DNA of 49,278 nt from NCBI GenBank assembly GCA_017475745.1, contig JAFVEZ010000007.1, positions 1-49,278 of the forward strand, given 5' to 3'. The translations under genes were made by a program, and so were the position numbers. Source of the stretch: Selenomonadaceae bacterium (GTDB lineage: Bacteria; Bacillota; Negativicutes; Selenomonadales; Selenomonadaceae). Below, piece after piece: positions 1 through 7,256 of the stretch. Each line of letters begins with the position of its first letter. Position 1 is the first letter of the stretch. The notes beneath the pieces are model-generated. The model ran no database searches, was not told the origin of the DNA, and was given only the letters and a program-made list of their open reading frames with translations.

Positions 1-135
1 ACTGAGTGGAAAATCGATGATACGATACTTTCCGCCGAACGGAACAGCAGGTTTCGCGACGGTTTTGGTCAGAGCCTTGAGACGGCTGCCCTGTCCACCG
101 GCAAGTATCATTGCCAAGCATTCTGTCTTTCTCAT
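1..135 (-). CDS. glgC: Glucose-1-phosphate adenylyltransferase, N-terminal part (cut by window edge)
   Basis: Only the first 45 codons are present. GlgC makes ADP-glucose from glucose-1-phosphate and ATP, the committed step of bacterial glycogen synthesis. The translated start holds the nucleotidyltransferase signature [13 protein letters not shown] (residues 11-23), followed by [18 protein letters not shown] (28-45), which is characteristic of GlgC/GlgD. The ATG at 135 is preceded by a GGGGGG ribosome binding site. The glycine-rich motif is complete, which favours catalytic GlgC over the GlgD-type subunit, but the rest lies outside the window. Other glg genes, if clustered, would be beyond the left edge. 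Confidence 0.85.
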   Translation of the reverse strand, partial: MRKTECLAMILAGGQGSRLKALTKTVAKPAVPFGGKYRIIDFPLS

Positions 136-385
136 GAAAATATCCCCCCAACTATTTACATTAATATCACGAATGTTTTGATTGATCGTGCCTTTTAGCT
201 TCTTTGTGAAGATCATTAGAAAAGGTGCAAAGGCAATTCCAAACAAAAGTATCGTGATTAGATTGAAACAATACGATATTAAGCCGCAATGACTTTCTTT
301 AATTCCTCTATTCTATCTGCTTTTGTTTTTTCCTTCTAAAAATTCAGAAAAAAATAAATTTTTTACAAGAATTTAACATTTTTAA

Positions 386-1405
386 TTAAATGGACGGCTT
401 TTGATGATTTCTCATTTCAGTGAAAAGATAGGCCATTAGTGCCGGACATTTCACTTTATTCTTGTTTAAGTATCTATATACCAAATACTCTATCTCGTGC
501 GGCTTGAGACTGTCTAATAGATTCTTCAAAAACTCAAAATGCTGCTTCATGAAGAAATCTGTTACTAAGTATCTTAAGTCCAAGTGTTTGTCAAAGAATT
601 TCTGTTTTGTCATGAACTCATCAAGTAAATTCATACCTTCAACTATCACTGACATCCACTTGTTGATCTCTGTCTCTGCATTTGAATGAGACCGCATAAA
701 TGATCCCTGTCTTTCGCGGTAAATATAGGCTATCTGTGGGATACGGACATACCTTTTGGCAAGGAATAGACACTCAAAACAAAATAACATATCCTCGCTC
801 ATTTTCATTGACGGAAACATAATATTATTCTTCAACAAAAATTCACGCCTAAATAATTTACCCCAAGGTGCCCAAAAGAAGTATTTTGAATGATAGCGTT
901 TTATCCGTTCGGTTAGATCATTAGTCTCAAAAGTGATATCCTCAACAAAGTCACCATTCTCATTTGCTGCGGGTACTAATTGGTCACGGCTAAATTCTTG
1001 CTTGCCGTCGTCATGAAATACCAATACTTTCTCGGTGTGGAGTACTTCAGCTTTTGTCGTCTCAGCAATCTCAAAATACGTCTTCAATGTAGTTGGCAGC
1101 AGCATATCATCACTGTCAAGGAAGACGATATACTTGCCTTCAGCGGCTTTTATTCCTTCATTTCGCGGTATTCCTGCACAGCCGGATTGTTTGTCACGAC
1201 GGATCAACTTAAGACGACCTTCAAAGTGAGGAATCAGCTTTTCAACTTCAGCAGCACTGCCGTCCTTACTGCAATCGTCAACAACTATAACTTCATAATC
1301 CTGAAATTTTTGAGACAGCACACTTATAAGACATTGCCGAATATATTTTTCAGTGTTGTACATCGGAATGACTACAGATATTTTAGGCTTATATTCAATA
1401 GACAA
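386..1405 (-). CDS. Family 2 glycosyltransferase (GT-A fold)
   Basis: A 339-residue protein with a typical GT2 N-terminal domain: ISVVIPMYNTEKYI at residues 9-22, VVDDCSKDG at 41-49 and the metal/nucleotide-sugar DSDD motif at 97-100. GT2 enzymes transfer a sugar from a nucleotide donor to a surface glycan, lipid or protein; donor and acceptor cannot be read here. There is no clear membrane segment, so it is probably cytoplasmic or peripheral. The start is TTG at 1405, with the ribosome binding site AAGGTGA lying inside the last codons of speB. It begins 4 bp after the speB stop, so the two are transcribed and perhaps translated together although their functions look unrelated. Confidence 0.85.
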   Translation of the reverse strand: MSIEYKPKISVVIPMYNTEKYIRQCLISVLSQKFQDYEVIVVDDCSKDGSAAEVEKLIPHFEGRLKLIRRDKQSGCAGIPRNEGIKAAEGKYIVFLDSDDMLLPTTLKTYFEIAETTKAEVLHTEKVLVFHDDGKQEFSRDQLVPAANENGDFVEDITFETNDLTERIKRYHSKYFFWAPWGKLFRREFLLKNNIMFPSMKMSEDMLFCFECLFLAKRYVRIPQIAYIYRERQGSFMRSHSNAETEINKWMSVIVEGMNLLDEFMTKQKFFDKHLDLRYLVTDFFMKQHFEFLKNLLDSLKPHEIEYLVYRYLNKNKVKCPALMAYLFTEMRNHQKPSI

Positions 1406-1409
1406 ATCG

Positions 1410-2273
1410 TCACCTTCTTGCCAAGTTACTGTTGATACGAATCAAAAATTCCCTCAAGAGCTTGAGTGCAGTAGCTGTAGAAATGCCGGAAGGATCATAA
1501 GGCGGCGACAATTCCATCATATCAAAACCAATCACCTTGCAACCGTCAAAAACCTTAAAGGCAGCTTTCATTAAATCCAGGAAAGTCACACCGCCTGCTT
1601 CAGGTGTACCGGTGCCAGGGAAGCAAGAAGGATCTAAAACATCAAGGTCAAGTGTGAAGTACACAGGACGCCCGTGTAGCTTTTTGATGACTTCTTCCAA
1701 ACCGCTGAAGTCAAAAAGCTGTAAATGCGTATGTTCTTTTGCAAAGTCAAACTCAGCCTTATCACCACTTCTGATTCCGAACTGAAAGATAGAATCATCA
1801 CCGAGAAGATCGTAAATTCTGCGGACGACGCTGGCATGAGAGAGTGTGACACCCAAGTATTCGTCGCGCAAATCAGCATGAGCGTCAAAGTGAATGAGGG
1901 CAAGATCACTGTACTTCTTGAAGGCTACTCTCACAGGCGCAAGCGTCAACAAATGCTCACCACCAATCATCAGCGGAAACTTATCATCAGCCATTACTTC
2001 AGCAGTATAACTTTCAATGATTTTGAGAGTCTGATTGATGTCTCCAAAAGGAAGATTAAGATCACCGGCATCAAAGAACGGTACATCGGTAAGTTCAAAG
2101 TCTTGCCCTGGCGAGTAGTATTCAAGACCATAAGACTCAGCGCGCATGGTCCTTGAAGCAAAGCGAGTGCCTGGACGATATGAAGTCGTGCTGTCAAAGG
2201 GTGCGCCAAAGACTACTATTTTGGAATCATTGTAAGGGTATTCAGTTTCAAATAAAGTATTTGATACTATCAT
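1410..2273 (-). CDS. speB: Agmatinase / arginase-family ureohydrolase
   Basis: Predicted to hydrolyse agmatine to putrescine and urea in polyamine synthesis. The 287-residue protein has the full binuclear Mn set of the ureohydrolase family: GGEH (His107), DAHADLR (Asp130, His132, Asp134) and LDLDVLDPS (Asp209, Asp211), plus GFDMMELSP near 249-257. Start chosen at ATG 2273 because GGAGGACTC lies just upstream; a longer reading frame to 2369 lacks a ribosome binding site. Agmatinase is favoured over arginase or formiminoglutamase by overall length and motif wording, but the substrate is inferred. A carboxynorspermidine dehydrogenase at 27482-28684 is a second polyamine enzyme in the window. Cotranscribed with the glycosyltransferase downstream. 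Confidence 0.88.
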   Translation of the reverse strand: MIVSNTLFETEYPYNDSKIVVFGAPFDSTTSYRPGTRFASRTMRAESYGLEYYSPGQDFELTDVPFFDAGDLNLPFGDINQTLKIIESYTAEVMADDKFPLMIGGEHLLTLAPVRVAFKKYSDLALIHFDAHADLRDEYLGVTLSHASVVRRIYDLLGDDSIFQFGIRSGDKAEFDFAKEHTHLQLFDFSGLEEVIKKLHGRPVYFTLDLDVLDPSCFPGTGTPEAGGVTFLDLMKAAFKVFDGCKVIGFDMMELSPPYDPSGISTATALKLLREFLIRINSNLARR

Positions 2274-2340
2274 AATGAGTCCTCCAAATATTTTGATATG
2301 TGAGTTTAAATTTGTTTGCAAACGTTCGATTAATAAAATC

Positions 2341-2369
2341 ATTATAACAAATTCTTCATATAAAAACAA
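2341..2369 (-). promoter_or_regulatory. Promoter of speB
   Basis: On the minus strand TTGTTT (2369-2364) and TATAAT (2346-2341) are separated by 17 bp, about 70 bp upstream of the speB ATG. A perfect 10-bp palindrome GTTTGCAAAC lies at about 2314-2323 in the leader and could be an operator. Spacing and the -10 are good; transcription is inferred. Confidence 0.6.
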
Positions 2370-2386
2370 CTTCTCAGAATTGTCTG

Positions 2387-2415
2387 TTGTATTGTCGTAG
2401 TGAATGTGATATTAT
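2387..2415 (+). promoter_or_regulatory. Promoter of the cbiK/AAA/macrodomain/CDF operon
   Basis: TTGTAT (2387-2392) and TATTAT (2410-2415) with a 17-bp spacer, about 30 bp before the TTG start of the chelatase gene. It is back to back with the speB promoter; the two -35 boxes are only 17 bp apart, so one regulator could affect both. Confidence 0.5.
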
Positions 2416-2443
2416 ATTTGAAAAATGCATAGGAGACATTATC

Positions 2444-3205
2444 TTGAAACAAGCGATAATACTTGCCAGCTTCGGCGCATTAGATTCAACTATAAGAGAG
2501 ACTACTATTAACGCTCTGTTTGCAGACATCAAATCAGCCTTTCCAAACGTTGAATTAAGACAGGCGTATACTTCCAACTTCATTCGCAGTAAACTTCACG
2601 ACAAAGGTATTGATATACTTTCTATTGAGGAGCAGATCAACAAATTAAAGACAGAAAACTTCGATAGGATTGTAATTTTGCCTTCACATTTAACACCTGG
2701 TGAGGAATTTGACTACAAGATCAAAATTTTTTCAAGAGATGATGTTAAAGTCTTAAACCCGTTGTTTACTTTGAATTGTGATACAGATTTTGACAAACGA
2801 GTGTTTAAGATCATTATCAACTGTTTCAAAGTTGTTGGTGATGAGGAATTACTGTTGATAGGTCATGGTTCACCGCATCGCCACAACCCAGTATATGAAA
2901 ACCTCCAAAGACTAGCTGACGAACAAAGGTTAAATGTACATATTGGAGTCATAGAACCGACGGATAAGCCCAACTTTGAAGAAGTGATTCTCCGTCTCAA
3001 TAGTAACAAAGTGACAAATATTCTGCTTGCTCCGATGCTATTTAACGGCGGTTCTCACGTTAGCAAAGAAATGGCAGGCGATGATGATTCCTGGAAGACG
3101 AGACTTGTAGAGAAAGGTTTTAATGTTAGAGTTTGTACCGAAGGTCTCGGCAGTTTTGAGAGCTTCAGAGAACTTTATATAGACAGATTGAAGGGTGTGA
3201 TTTGA
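2444..3205 (+). CDS. cbiK: Anaerobic sirohydrochlorin cobaltochelatase-like protein (CbiK family)
   Basis: The CbiK class of chelatase inserts Co2+ (sometimes Fe2+ or Ni2+) into sirohydrochlorin in the early-cobalt cobalamin pathway or in sirohaem synthesis. The 253-residue protein carries the two expected active-site histidine contexts: LLLIGHGSPHRHNPVY with His141, and GGSHVSKEMAGDDDSWK with His205, the latter a strong family signature. There is no signal peptide, so it is cytoplasmic. Start taken at TTG 2444 behind AGGAGA; the frame is open upstream but has no ribosome binding site there. It opens an operon whose next gene begins directly after its stop codon. No other cobalamin genes are nearby, so the metal and pathway are uncertain. 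Confidence 0.8.
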   Translation: MKQAIILASFGALDSTIRETTINALFADIKSAFPNVELRQAYTSNFIRSKLHDKGIDILSIEEQINKLKTENFDRIVILPSHLTPGEEFDYKIKIFSRDDVKVLNPLFTLNCDTDFDKRVFKIIINCFKVVGDEELLLIGHGSPHRHNPVYENLQRLADEQRLNVHIGVIEPTDKPNFEEVILRLNSNKVTNILLAPMLFNGGSHVSKEMAGDDDSWKTRLVEKGFNVRVCTEGLGSFESFRELYIDRLKGVI

Positions 3206-4135
3206 ATGGGTATAGATCCAACAAAATCCTCTATTAATGAGCCGAAGGAAAACGAAAAGAAGAAAGTTGAAGAGCCGGAGAATGTCTTCATACCGGAAGA
3301 ACCAAAGTTTTCACTTGATGATATAATCCTTCCACAATCAACAAGAGAAGCAATACTTGATGTTGCCACTTATGCCGATAACAGCCACCTGGTCTTTGAG
3401 ATTTGGGGTTTCAAGAGAACACACAAGTTCTCTAGGCGAATCGGTATAAATCTCTACGGTGCACCTGGTACTGGCAAGACCATGGCAGCACATGCTATCG
3501 CCAAGCAGCTCGGACGCCAAATTTTGATAGTCAACTACGCCGATGTTGAGTCTAAGTATGTCGGTGAGACGCCGAAGAACTTGCGTAAAGTCTTTGAAGC
3601 AGGCAAGGCAACCAACAGTATACTTTTCTTCGACGAAGCAGATGCAATCCTCAGCAAGCGTGTCACAAATATGACACAGGCAGTTGATGTCAGTGTTAAT
3701 CAAACGCGTTCCGTCATGCTCATGCTCATGAATGAATATCAAGACTTTATAATATTCGCCACTAACTTTATTGAAAACTTCGATCCTGCCTTCATGCGTA
3801 GAATCTCAATGCACGTCAAGTTTGAGTTGCCCGATTTAGATTGTCGACAACGGCTGTGGAGAATGTATATCCCCGAAGAGTTGCCCAATAATATCAATAT
3901 AGACAAGCTGGCTGCTAATTATGAGGGTATCTCCGGCAGCGACATTTCAAATGCCATGCTCAATGCTGCATTCAAGGCGGCACGTCAAAATGCAGATAGC
4001 CTTGATGAAAAATTCGTCTGCGAAGCGATAGAGAGTATAATCGACAGTAAAGCAGCTAATTCCAAGACTCAAAATGTCAAAGTTAGTAGGCGCGAAATTT
4101 CTGAAGCGGAATACAAGAGACTCACTGCCAAATGA
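3206..4135 (+). CDS. AAA+ family ATPase (FtsH/katanin-like central domain)
   Basis: A 309-residue single-domain AAA+ ATPase. Visible elements are Walker A GAPGTGKT (85-92), the pore-loop-like region SKYVGET (116-122), Walker B ILFFDEAD (139-146), sensor 1 ATN (185-187) and paired arginines RR (198-199) in the arginine-finger position, followed by a C-terminal helical lid. The first 35 residues are charged and probably disordered. Such proteins form hexamers that remodel or unfold partners; no protease or membrane domain is fused here, so it would act on a separate partner. It starts immediately after the stop of the chelatase gene (TGA-ATG) and ends 16 bp before the macrodomain gene, so the three are probably made together. 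The substrate is unknown. Confidence 0.85.
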   Translation: MGIDPTKSSINEPKENEKKKVEEPENVFIPEEPKFSLDDIILPQSTREAILDVATYADNSHLVFEIWGFKRTHKFSRRIGINLYGAPGTGKTMAAHAIAKQLGRQILIVNYADVESKYVGETPKNLRKVFEAGKATNSILFFDEADAILSKRVTNMTQAVDVSVNQTRSVMLMLMNEYQDFIIFATNFIENFDPAFMRRISMHVKFELPDLDCRQRLWRMYIPEELPNNINIDKLAANYEGISGSDISNAMLNAAFKAARQNADSLDEKFVCEAIESIIDSKAANSKTQNVKVSRREISEAEYKRLTAK

Positions 4136-4151
4136 GCAATCGGAGGTCACA

Positions 4152-4952
4152 ATGACAAGATTAGAGCAAGTACAAACGCTGATAGAAATATTGTTAAATG
4201 AAATGCCGGAAGTTAAAACGAAGGCAGAAAGTGTACCAAAAGATTTAACCTCACAGCGGCAACTGCTCAGAGCATTAATGAATATCAGACCACCAATGCC
4301 GTTGAAGTCTTCATTCTTGACGTTACAAGATCAACTACTGCAGACAGAAACCAAAGAGAAAGGTATAGTCACACTCAAGGATATAGGCGGTAAATCTCAA
4401 ATCAAAACCTGGCAAGGAGATATCACCAGACTTGATGTTGATGCGATTGTCAATGCTGCCAACTCAGCGCTCTTGGGCTGTTTTGCGCCACTTCACAACT
4501 GTATTGACAATGCAATTCACTCCGCCGCAGGTCTGCAACTTCGAGATGCCTGCAACAAGATAATGGAAGTTCAGGGACACGAAGAACCGACAGGAAAGGC
4601 TAAGATCACTCCTGCCTTCAACCTGTCGAGTAAGTTTGTCATTCATACAGTTGGTCCGATAATACCCATTAATCGCCAACCTACTGAAGAAGAAGAAAGT
4701 TTACTTGCAAGCTGCTATGAAAATTGCCTTAAAATCGCTGTCATTAATCGTTTAAAGAGCATAGCCTTCTGTTGTATCTCAACCGGCGAGTTTCACTTTC
4801 CCAATGAACTTGCAGCCAATATTGCGCTGAAGACTGTCAAGAATTTTATCATTGAAAACAACTGCAAGATGATCGTTATATTTAACACTTTTAAAGATAT
4901 TGACACCAATATTTACAAGGAGCTGCTTAACGATAACAATAATAAAGTATGA
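4152..4952 (+). CDS. Zn-type macrodomain protein, probable protein ADP-ribosyl hydrolase
   Basis: A 266-residue protein with an N-terminal helical region (about 1-80) and a macrodomain (about 83-266). WQGDITRLDVDAIVNAAN (87-104) is the ADP-ribose-binding start of the fold. GCFAPLHNC (109-117; Cys110, His115, Cys117) is the zinc-binding loop of the Zn-macro subclass known from Staphylococcus and Streptococcus. QGHEEPTGKAKIT and VIHTVGP follow. Family members remove ADP-ribose from proteins and are often encoded beside a SirTM ADP-ribosyltransferase and a lipoylated GcvH-L; neither is visible here. Start at ATG 4152 behind CGGAGGT. The partner in this operon is an AAA+ ATPase instead, which is unusual as far as I know. 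Confidence 0.85.
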   Translation: MTRLEQVQTLIEILLNEMPEVKTKAESVPKDLTSQRQLLRALMNIRPPMPLKSSFLTLQDQLLQTETKEKGIVTLKDIGGKSQIKTWQGDITRLDVDAIVNAANSALLGCFAPLHNCIDNAIHSAAGLQLRDACNKIMEVQGHEEPTGKAKITPAFNLSSKFVIHTVGPIIPINRQPTEEEESLLASCYENCLKIAVINRLKSIAFCCISTGEFHFPNELAANIALKTVKNFIIENNCKMIVIFNTFKDIDTNIYKELLNDNNNKV

Positions 4953-5820
4953 TAATGTCGAAGAAATTGCCTTTAGAGTTTCCAAAGTCAGCATTGTTGT
5001 AAATATATTGCTTTCAGTTGTGAAGCTGGCGGCGGGAATAGTTGCACAATCAGGTGCAATGATCTCAGATGCTATACATTCCGCTTCTGACGTATTCAGT
5101 ACTATAATCGTCATGATCGGCGTCAAGATGTCCTCGAAGGCAGCAGATAAAGAGCACCCTTACGGACATGAGAGAATGGAATGTGTCGCGGCGCTGATAC
5201 TCGCAGCAGTGTTGATGTTTACAGGTATACTTATCGGTTACGACGGCGCATTGAAGATGACATCGAGTAACCTAGATGATCTTCCAATACCTGGGAGCTT
5301 GGCACTGATAGCAGCTATTGTGTCGATAATCGTTAAAGAAGCAATGTTTTGGTACACGCGACACTATGCAAATCTCATCAATTCTGGAGCATTGATGGCA
5401 GACGCCTGGCATCACCGCTCAGATGCAATGTCCTCAGTTGGTGCATTGATTGGCATTGTAGGTGCAAGAATGGGCCTGCCTGTTCTCGATCCGTTCGCGA
5501 GTGTCGTGATTTGTGTTTTCATTTGCAAGGCGGCTGTCGACATCTTCAAAGACGCCGTTGACAAAATGGTTGACCACAGCAGCAGTGAGGAAGTCGAAGC
5601 TGACATAATGGATCGTGCTTTCAGTCATAAGGGTGTTGAGCGCATTGATTTACTGAGGACACGTGAATTTGGCAATAGAATCTATATAGAGCTTGAAATA
5701 TCCGTTAATGGCAATCTTCCGCTCATTGAAGCGCATGAAATCGCCAAAAATGTTCACGATGACATTGAGACAGCCTTTCCAAAAGTCAAACATATAATGA
5801 TTCACGTTAATCCTTATTGA
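4900..5820 (+). CDS. Cation diffusion facilitator (CDF) metal efflux transporter
   Basis: A CDF protein of up to 306 residues that exports divalent metal (Zn, Fe, Mn or Co) in exchange for protons at the inner membrane. Six hydrophobic segments are followed by a cytoplasmic C-terminal metal-sensing domain (about 210-306). Metal-site motifs are SDAIHSASD (His60, Asp64) in TM2 and ADAWHHRSD in TM5. The start is unclear: the first conventional start in frame is TTG 4900, which overlaps the macrodomain gene by 53 bp, while the AAGGAG at 4917-4922 points to a start near 4930 where only ACG or ATA codons occur. Overlap with the upstream gene implies translational coupling. A metal exporter in an operon with a metallochelatase suggests metal homeostasis. 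Confidence 0.85.
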   Translation: MTPIFTRSCLTITIIKYDNVEEIAFRVSKVSIVVNILLSVVKLAAGIVAQSGAMISDAIHSASDVFSTIIVMIGVKMSSKAADKEHPYGHERMECVAALILAAVLMFTGILIGYDGALKMTSSNLDDLPIPGSLALIAAIVSIIVKEAMFWYTRHYANLINSGALMADAWHHRSDAMSSVGALIGIVGARMGLPVLDPFASVVICVFICKAAVDIFKDAVDKMVDHSSSEEVEADIMDRAFSHKGVERIDLLRTREFGNRIYIELEISVNGNLPLIEAHEIAKNVHDDIETAFPKVKHIMIHVNPY

Positions 5821-5835
5821 GTAATTACAACAACA

Positions 5836-5882
5836 AAGCCATGAGCTTAATCAATTAAGATTAGACCCATGGCTCTATTATT
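5836..5882. terminator. Terminator between the CDF operon and rplL
   Basis: The perfect arms AGCCATG (5837-5843) and CATGGCT (5868-5874) enclose a further AATC/GATT pairing around an AATTAA loop. On the plus strand the stem runs into TATTATTTATTTA, so it fits the end of the CDF operon. It may also stop transcription of rplL from the other side. Confidence 0.65.
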
Positions 5883-5907
5883 TATTTACAGATAGATTTT
5901 TACCGAA

Positions 5908-6282
5908 TTACTTAAGCTCGACGGTTGCGCCAACTTCCTCAAGTTTAGCCTTGAGAGCTTCAGCATCAGCCTTTGAAACTTTCTCTTTGACAGGAGCAGG
6001 AGCACCATCAACAAGAGCTTTTGCTTCTTTAAGACCAAGACCAGTTGCCTCACGGACAGCTTTGATAACTTTGATCTTCTCTGCGCCGACATCTTTAAGG
6101 ACAACATCAAATTCAGTCTTCTCTTCTTCAGCTGCGCCTGCTGCTGGAGCTGCGCCTGCTGCTGCGACTGCAACCGGTGCTGCTGCAGAAACGCCAAATT
6201 TCTCTTCCATAGCTTTAACGAGCTCAGAAAGCTCCAAAACGGTCATGCTCTCAATAGCCTGCATGATTTCTTCTTTAGTCAT
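5908..6282 (-). CDS. rplL: Ribosomal protein bL12 (L7/L12)
   Basis: The 124-residue stalk protein of the 50S subunit that recruits translation GTPases. The N-terminal dimerisation domain [20 protein letters not shown] is followed by the Ala/Pro-rich hinge (about 36-56) and the C-terminal domain with [20 protein letters not shown], the conserved factor-binding helix. GGAGGT sits 8 bp before ATG 6282. It follows rplJ but with a 198-bp spacer that holds a hairpin and a short upstream reading frame duplicating the first six codons; see separate entries. Confidence 0.98.
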   Translation of the reverse strand: MTKEEIMQAIESMTVLELSELVKAMEEKFGVSAAAPVAVAAAGAAPAAGAAEEEKTEFDVVLKDVGAEKIKVIKAVREATGLGLKEAKALVDGAPAPVKEKVSKADAEALKAKLEEVGATVELK

Positions 6283-6320
6283 TTTATTATACCTCCAAAT
6301 ATTTCTTCTTTAGTCATTTT
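6266..6320. repeat. 20-bp direct repeat at the rplL start
   Basis: The sequence ATTTCTTCTTTAGTCATTTT occurs at 6266-6285 and again, exactly, at 6301-6320, a 35-bp period. On the coding (minus) strand it spells the rplL start context and first codons, so the start region has been tandemly duplicated. Confidence 0.95.
6279..6317 (-). CDS. Possible 12-codon leader peptide overlapping the rplL start
   Basis: The upstream copy of the direct repeat gives an ATG at 6317 that reads [12 protein letters not shown] and stops at TGA 6281-6279, overlapping the rplL start as ATGA. A GAAGAG lies about 7 bp upstream as a possible ribosome binding site, and the ribosome binding site of rplL is inside this reading frame. 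Ribosomes finishing it would be placed on the rplL start. Its first six residues equal those of L7/L12. Whether it is translated is not known. Confidence 0.4.
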   Translation of the reverse strand: MTKEEIFGGIIK

Positions 6321-6360
6321 GGCACTCTTCAAATGAAGATTCCTAATTCAACGAACATTG

Positions 6361-6433
6361 TCTCACCACTTGCGGCTAAGATTATGGGCTTACACGTTCT
6401 CCAAAGGCGTAACTTCCCATGTACCCCACGGTA
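6361..6433 (-). promoter_or_regulatory. Structured RNA in the rplJ-rplL spacer
   Basis: On the minus strand ATGGG (6420-6416) pairs with CCCAT (6388-6384), enclosing TTACGC/GTGTAA around an 11-base loop CTTTGGAGAAC. Flanking ACC-GTGG and CCGC-AAGT-GGT can extend the stem. The element is too far from rplL to be its ribosome binding site and has no U-tract, so it is not a standard terminator. It may control the extra expression of L12 relative to L10 or be a processing site. I do not recognise a named RNA family. Confidence 0.5.
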
Positions 6434-6480
6434 GTTGAAATATCTATAATTTCAAATGTTAATCCTAATTGATTAAGCAA

Positions 6481-7068
6481 TTAAGCGGATTCTTTCTCTT
6501 TCTTTTCGCGAATTGCGTCGATAACGTAAACAGCATTGCGAATAACAGCACTGAGAACACCAACGGTATTGGCGATAGGCGCATTCATGCTGCCAAGGAG
6601 TTTTGCGATAAGTTCTTCTCTGGAAGGCAGATTTGCAAGTGCCTTGACTTCCTTTTCGTTAATAACTTTACCTTCAACAAGACCAGCCTTAACGGTCAGA
6701 ATACCTGCATCTTCCAGCTTATTCTTCTTTATGAAATCGCAGATAACCTTTGCAGGCGCAACAGCATCATCTTTTGAAAAAGCCAATGCAGTAGTGCCTG
6801 CGAGATGCTCTGTGAGTTCCTCAAGACCTGCTTCCTTAGCTGCGAGGTTGGTCATGGTGTTTTTAACAACATGATAGGTAACACCCGCTGCTCTGAGTTC
6901 ACGACGAAGCTCTGTATCCATAGCGACAGTTAAGCCCTTGTAACTTGTGAGGACTGCGCCTTTGGCATTTGTGAGCTGATCTTTTAATTTAGCAACTACA
7001 GCTCTTTTCTTATCAGTCACCTTGGAATCATATCCAGCCTTTTGTTTCTTTTCAGCCATTTTTATCAA
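6481..7068 (-). CDS. rplJ: Ribosomal protein uL10
   Basis: The 195-residue base of the ribosomal stalk that carries L7/L12 dimers and, in many bacteria, represses its own mRNA by binding the leader. The sequence shows KGAVLTSYKGLTVAMDTELRR and VKNTMTNLAAKEAGL, typical of L10, and a C-terminal charged helix for L12 binding. The reading frame starts at TTG 7068, 4 bp after GAGGAGG; ATG 7059 three codons further on is an alternative but lies 13 bp from the same site. An L10 leader precedes it. Confidence 0.97.
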   Translation of the reverse strand: MIKMAEKKQKAGYDSKVTDKKRAVVAKLKDQLTNAKGAVLTSYKGLTVAMDTELRRELRAAGVTYHVVKNTMTNLAAKEAGLEELTEHLAGTTALAFSKDDAVAPAKVICDFIKKNKLEDAGILTVKAGLVEGKVINEKEVKALANLPSREELIAKLLGSMNAPIANTVGVLSAVIRNAVYVIDAIREKKEKESA

Positions 7069-7112
7069 TTCACCTCCTCAAATTGATTCGGAATATATAA
7101 TTCCCTATTAAG

Positions 7113-7226
7113 AAACCTCCGACCATACGAAATCGGAGGAGAATCTTCTCAAGCAAAGTGAACACAAATGCTCTCCGACCTCGGCAGGAACTTTAATCGA
7201 CAAGTCGAACCTGCTGTCTATGGTCA
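7113..7226 (-). promoter_or_regulatory. Ribosomal protein L10 leader
   Basis: The rplA-rplJ spacer read on the minus strand holds GACCATAGACAGCAGG, then TCCTGCCGAGGT, the conserved core of the L10 leader that binds L10(L12)4. Downstream, CCTCCGA (7139-7133) and TCGGAGG (7122-7116) form a hairpin followed by TTTCTTAAT. The segment GGTCGGAGAG near 7179-7170 can pair with CTCCTCCGA instead, so an attenuation switch before rplJ is plausible. Confidence 0.85.
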
Positions 7227-7256
7227 AAAATTTTATTTAATTGATTCAAACTTTAA

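Noticed and set aside
250..340. Possible short minus-strand coding remnant ([14 protein letters not shown]) in the glgC-glycosyltransferase spacer
   Set aside because: A stop codon directly precedes it and there is no start or ribosome binding site; too short to claim.
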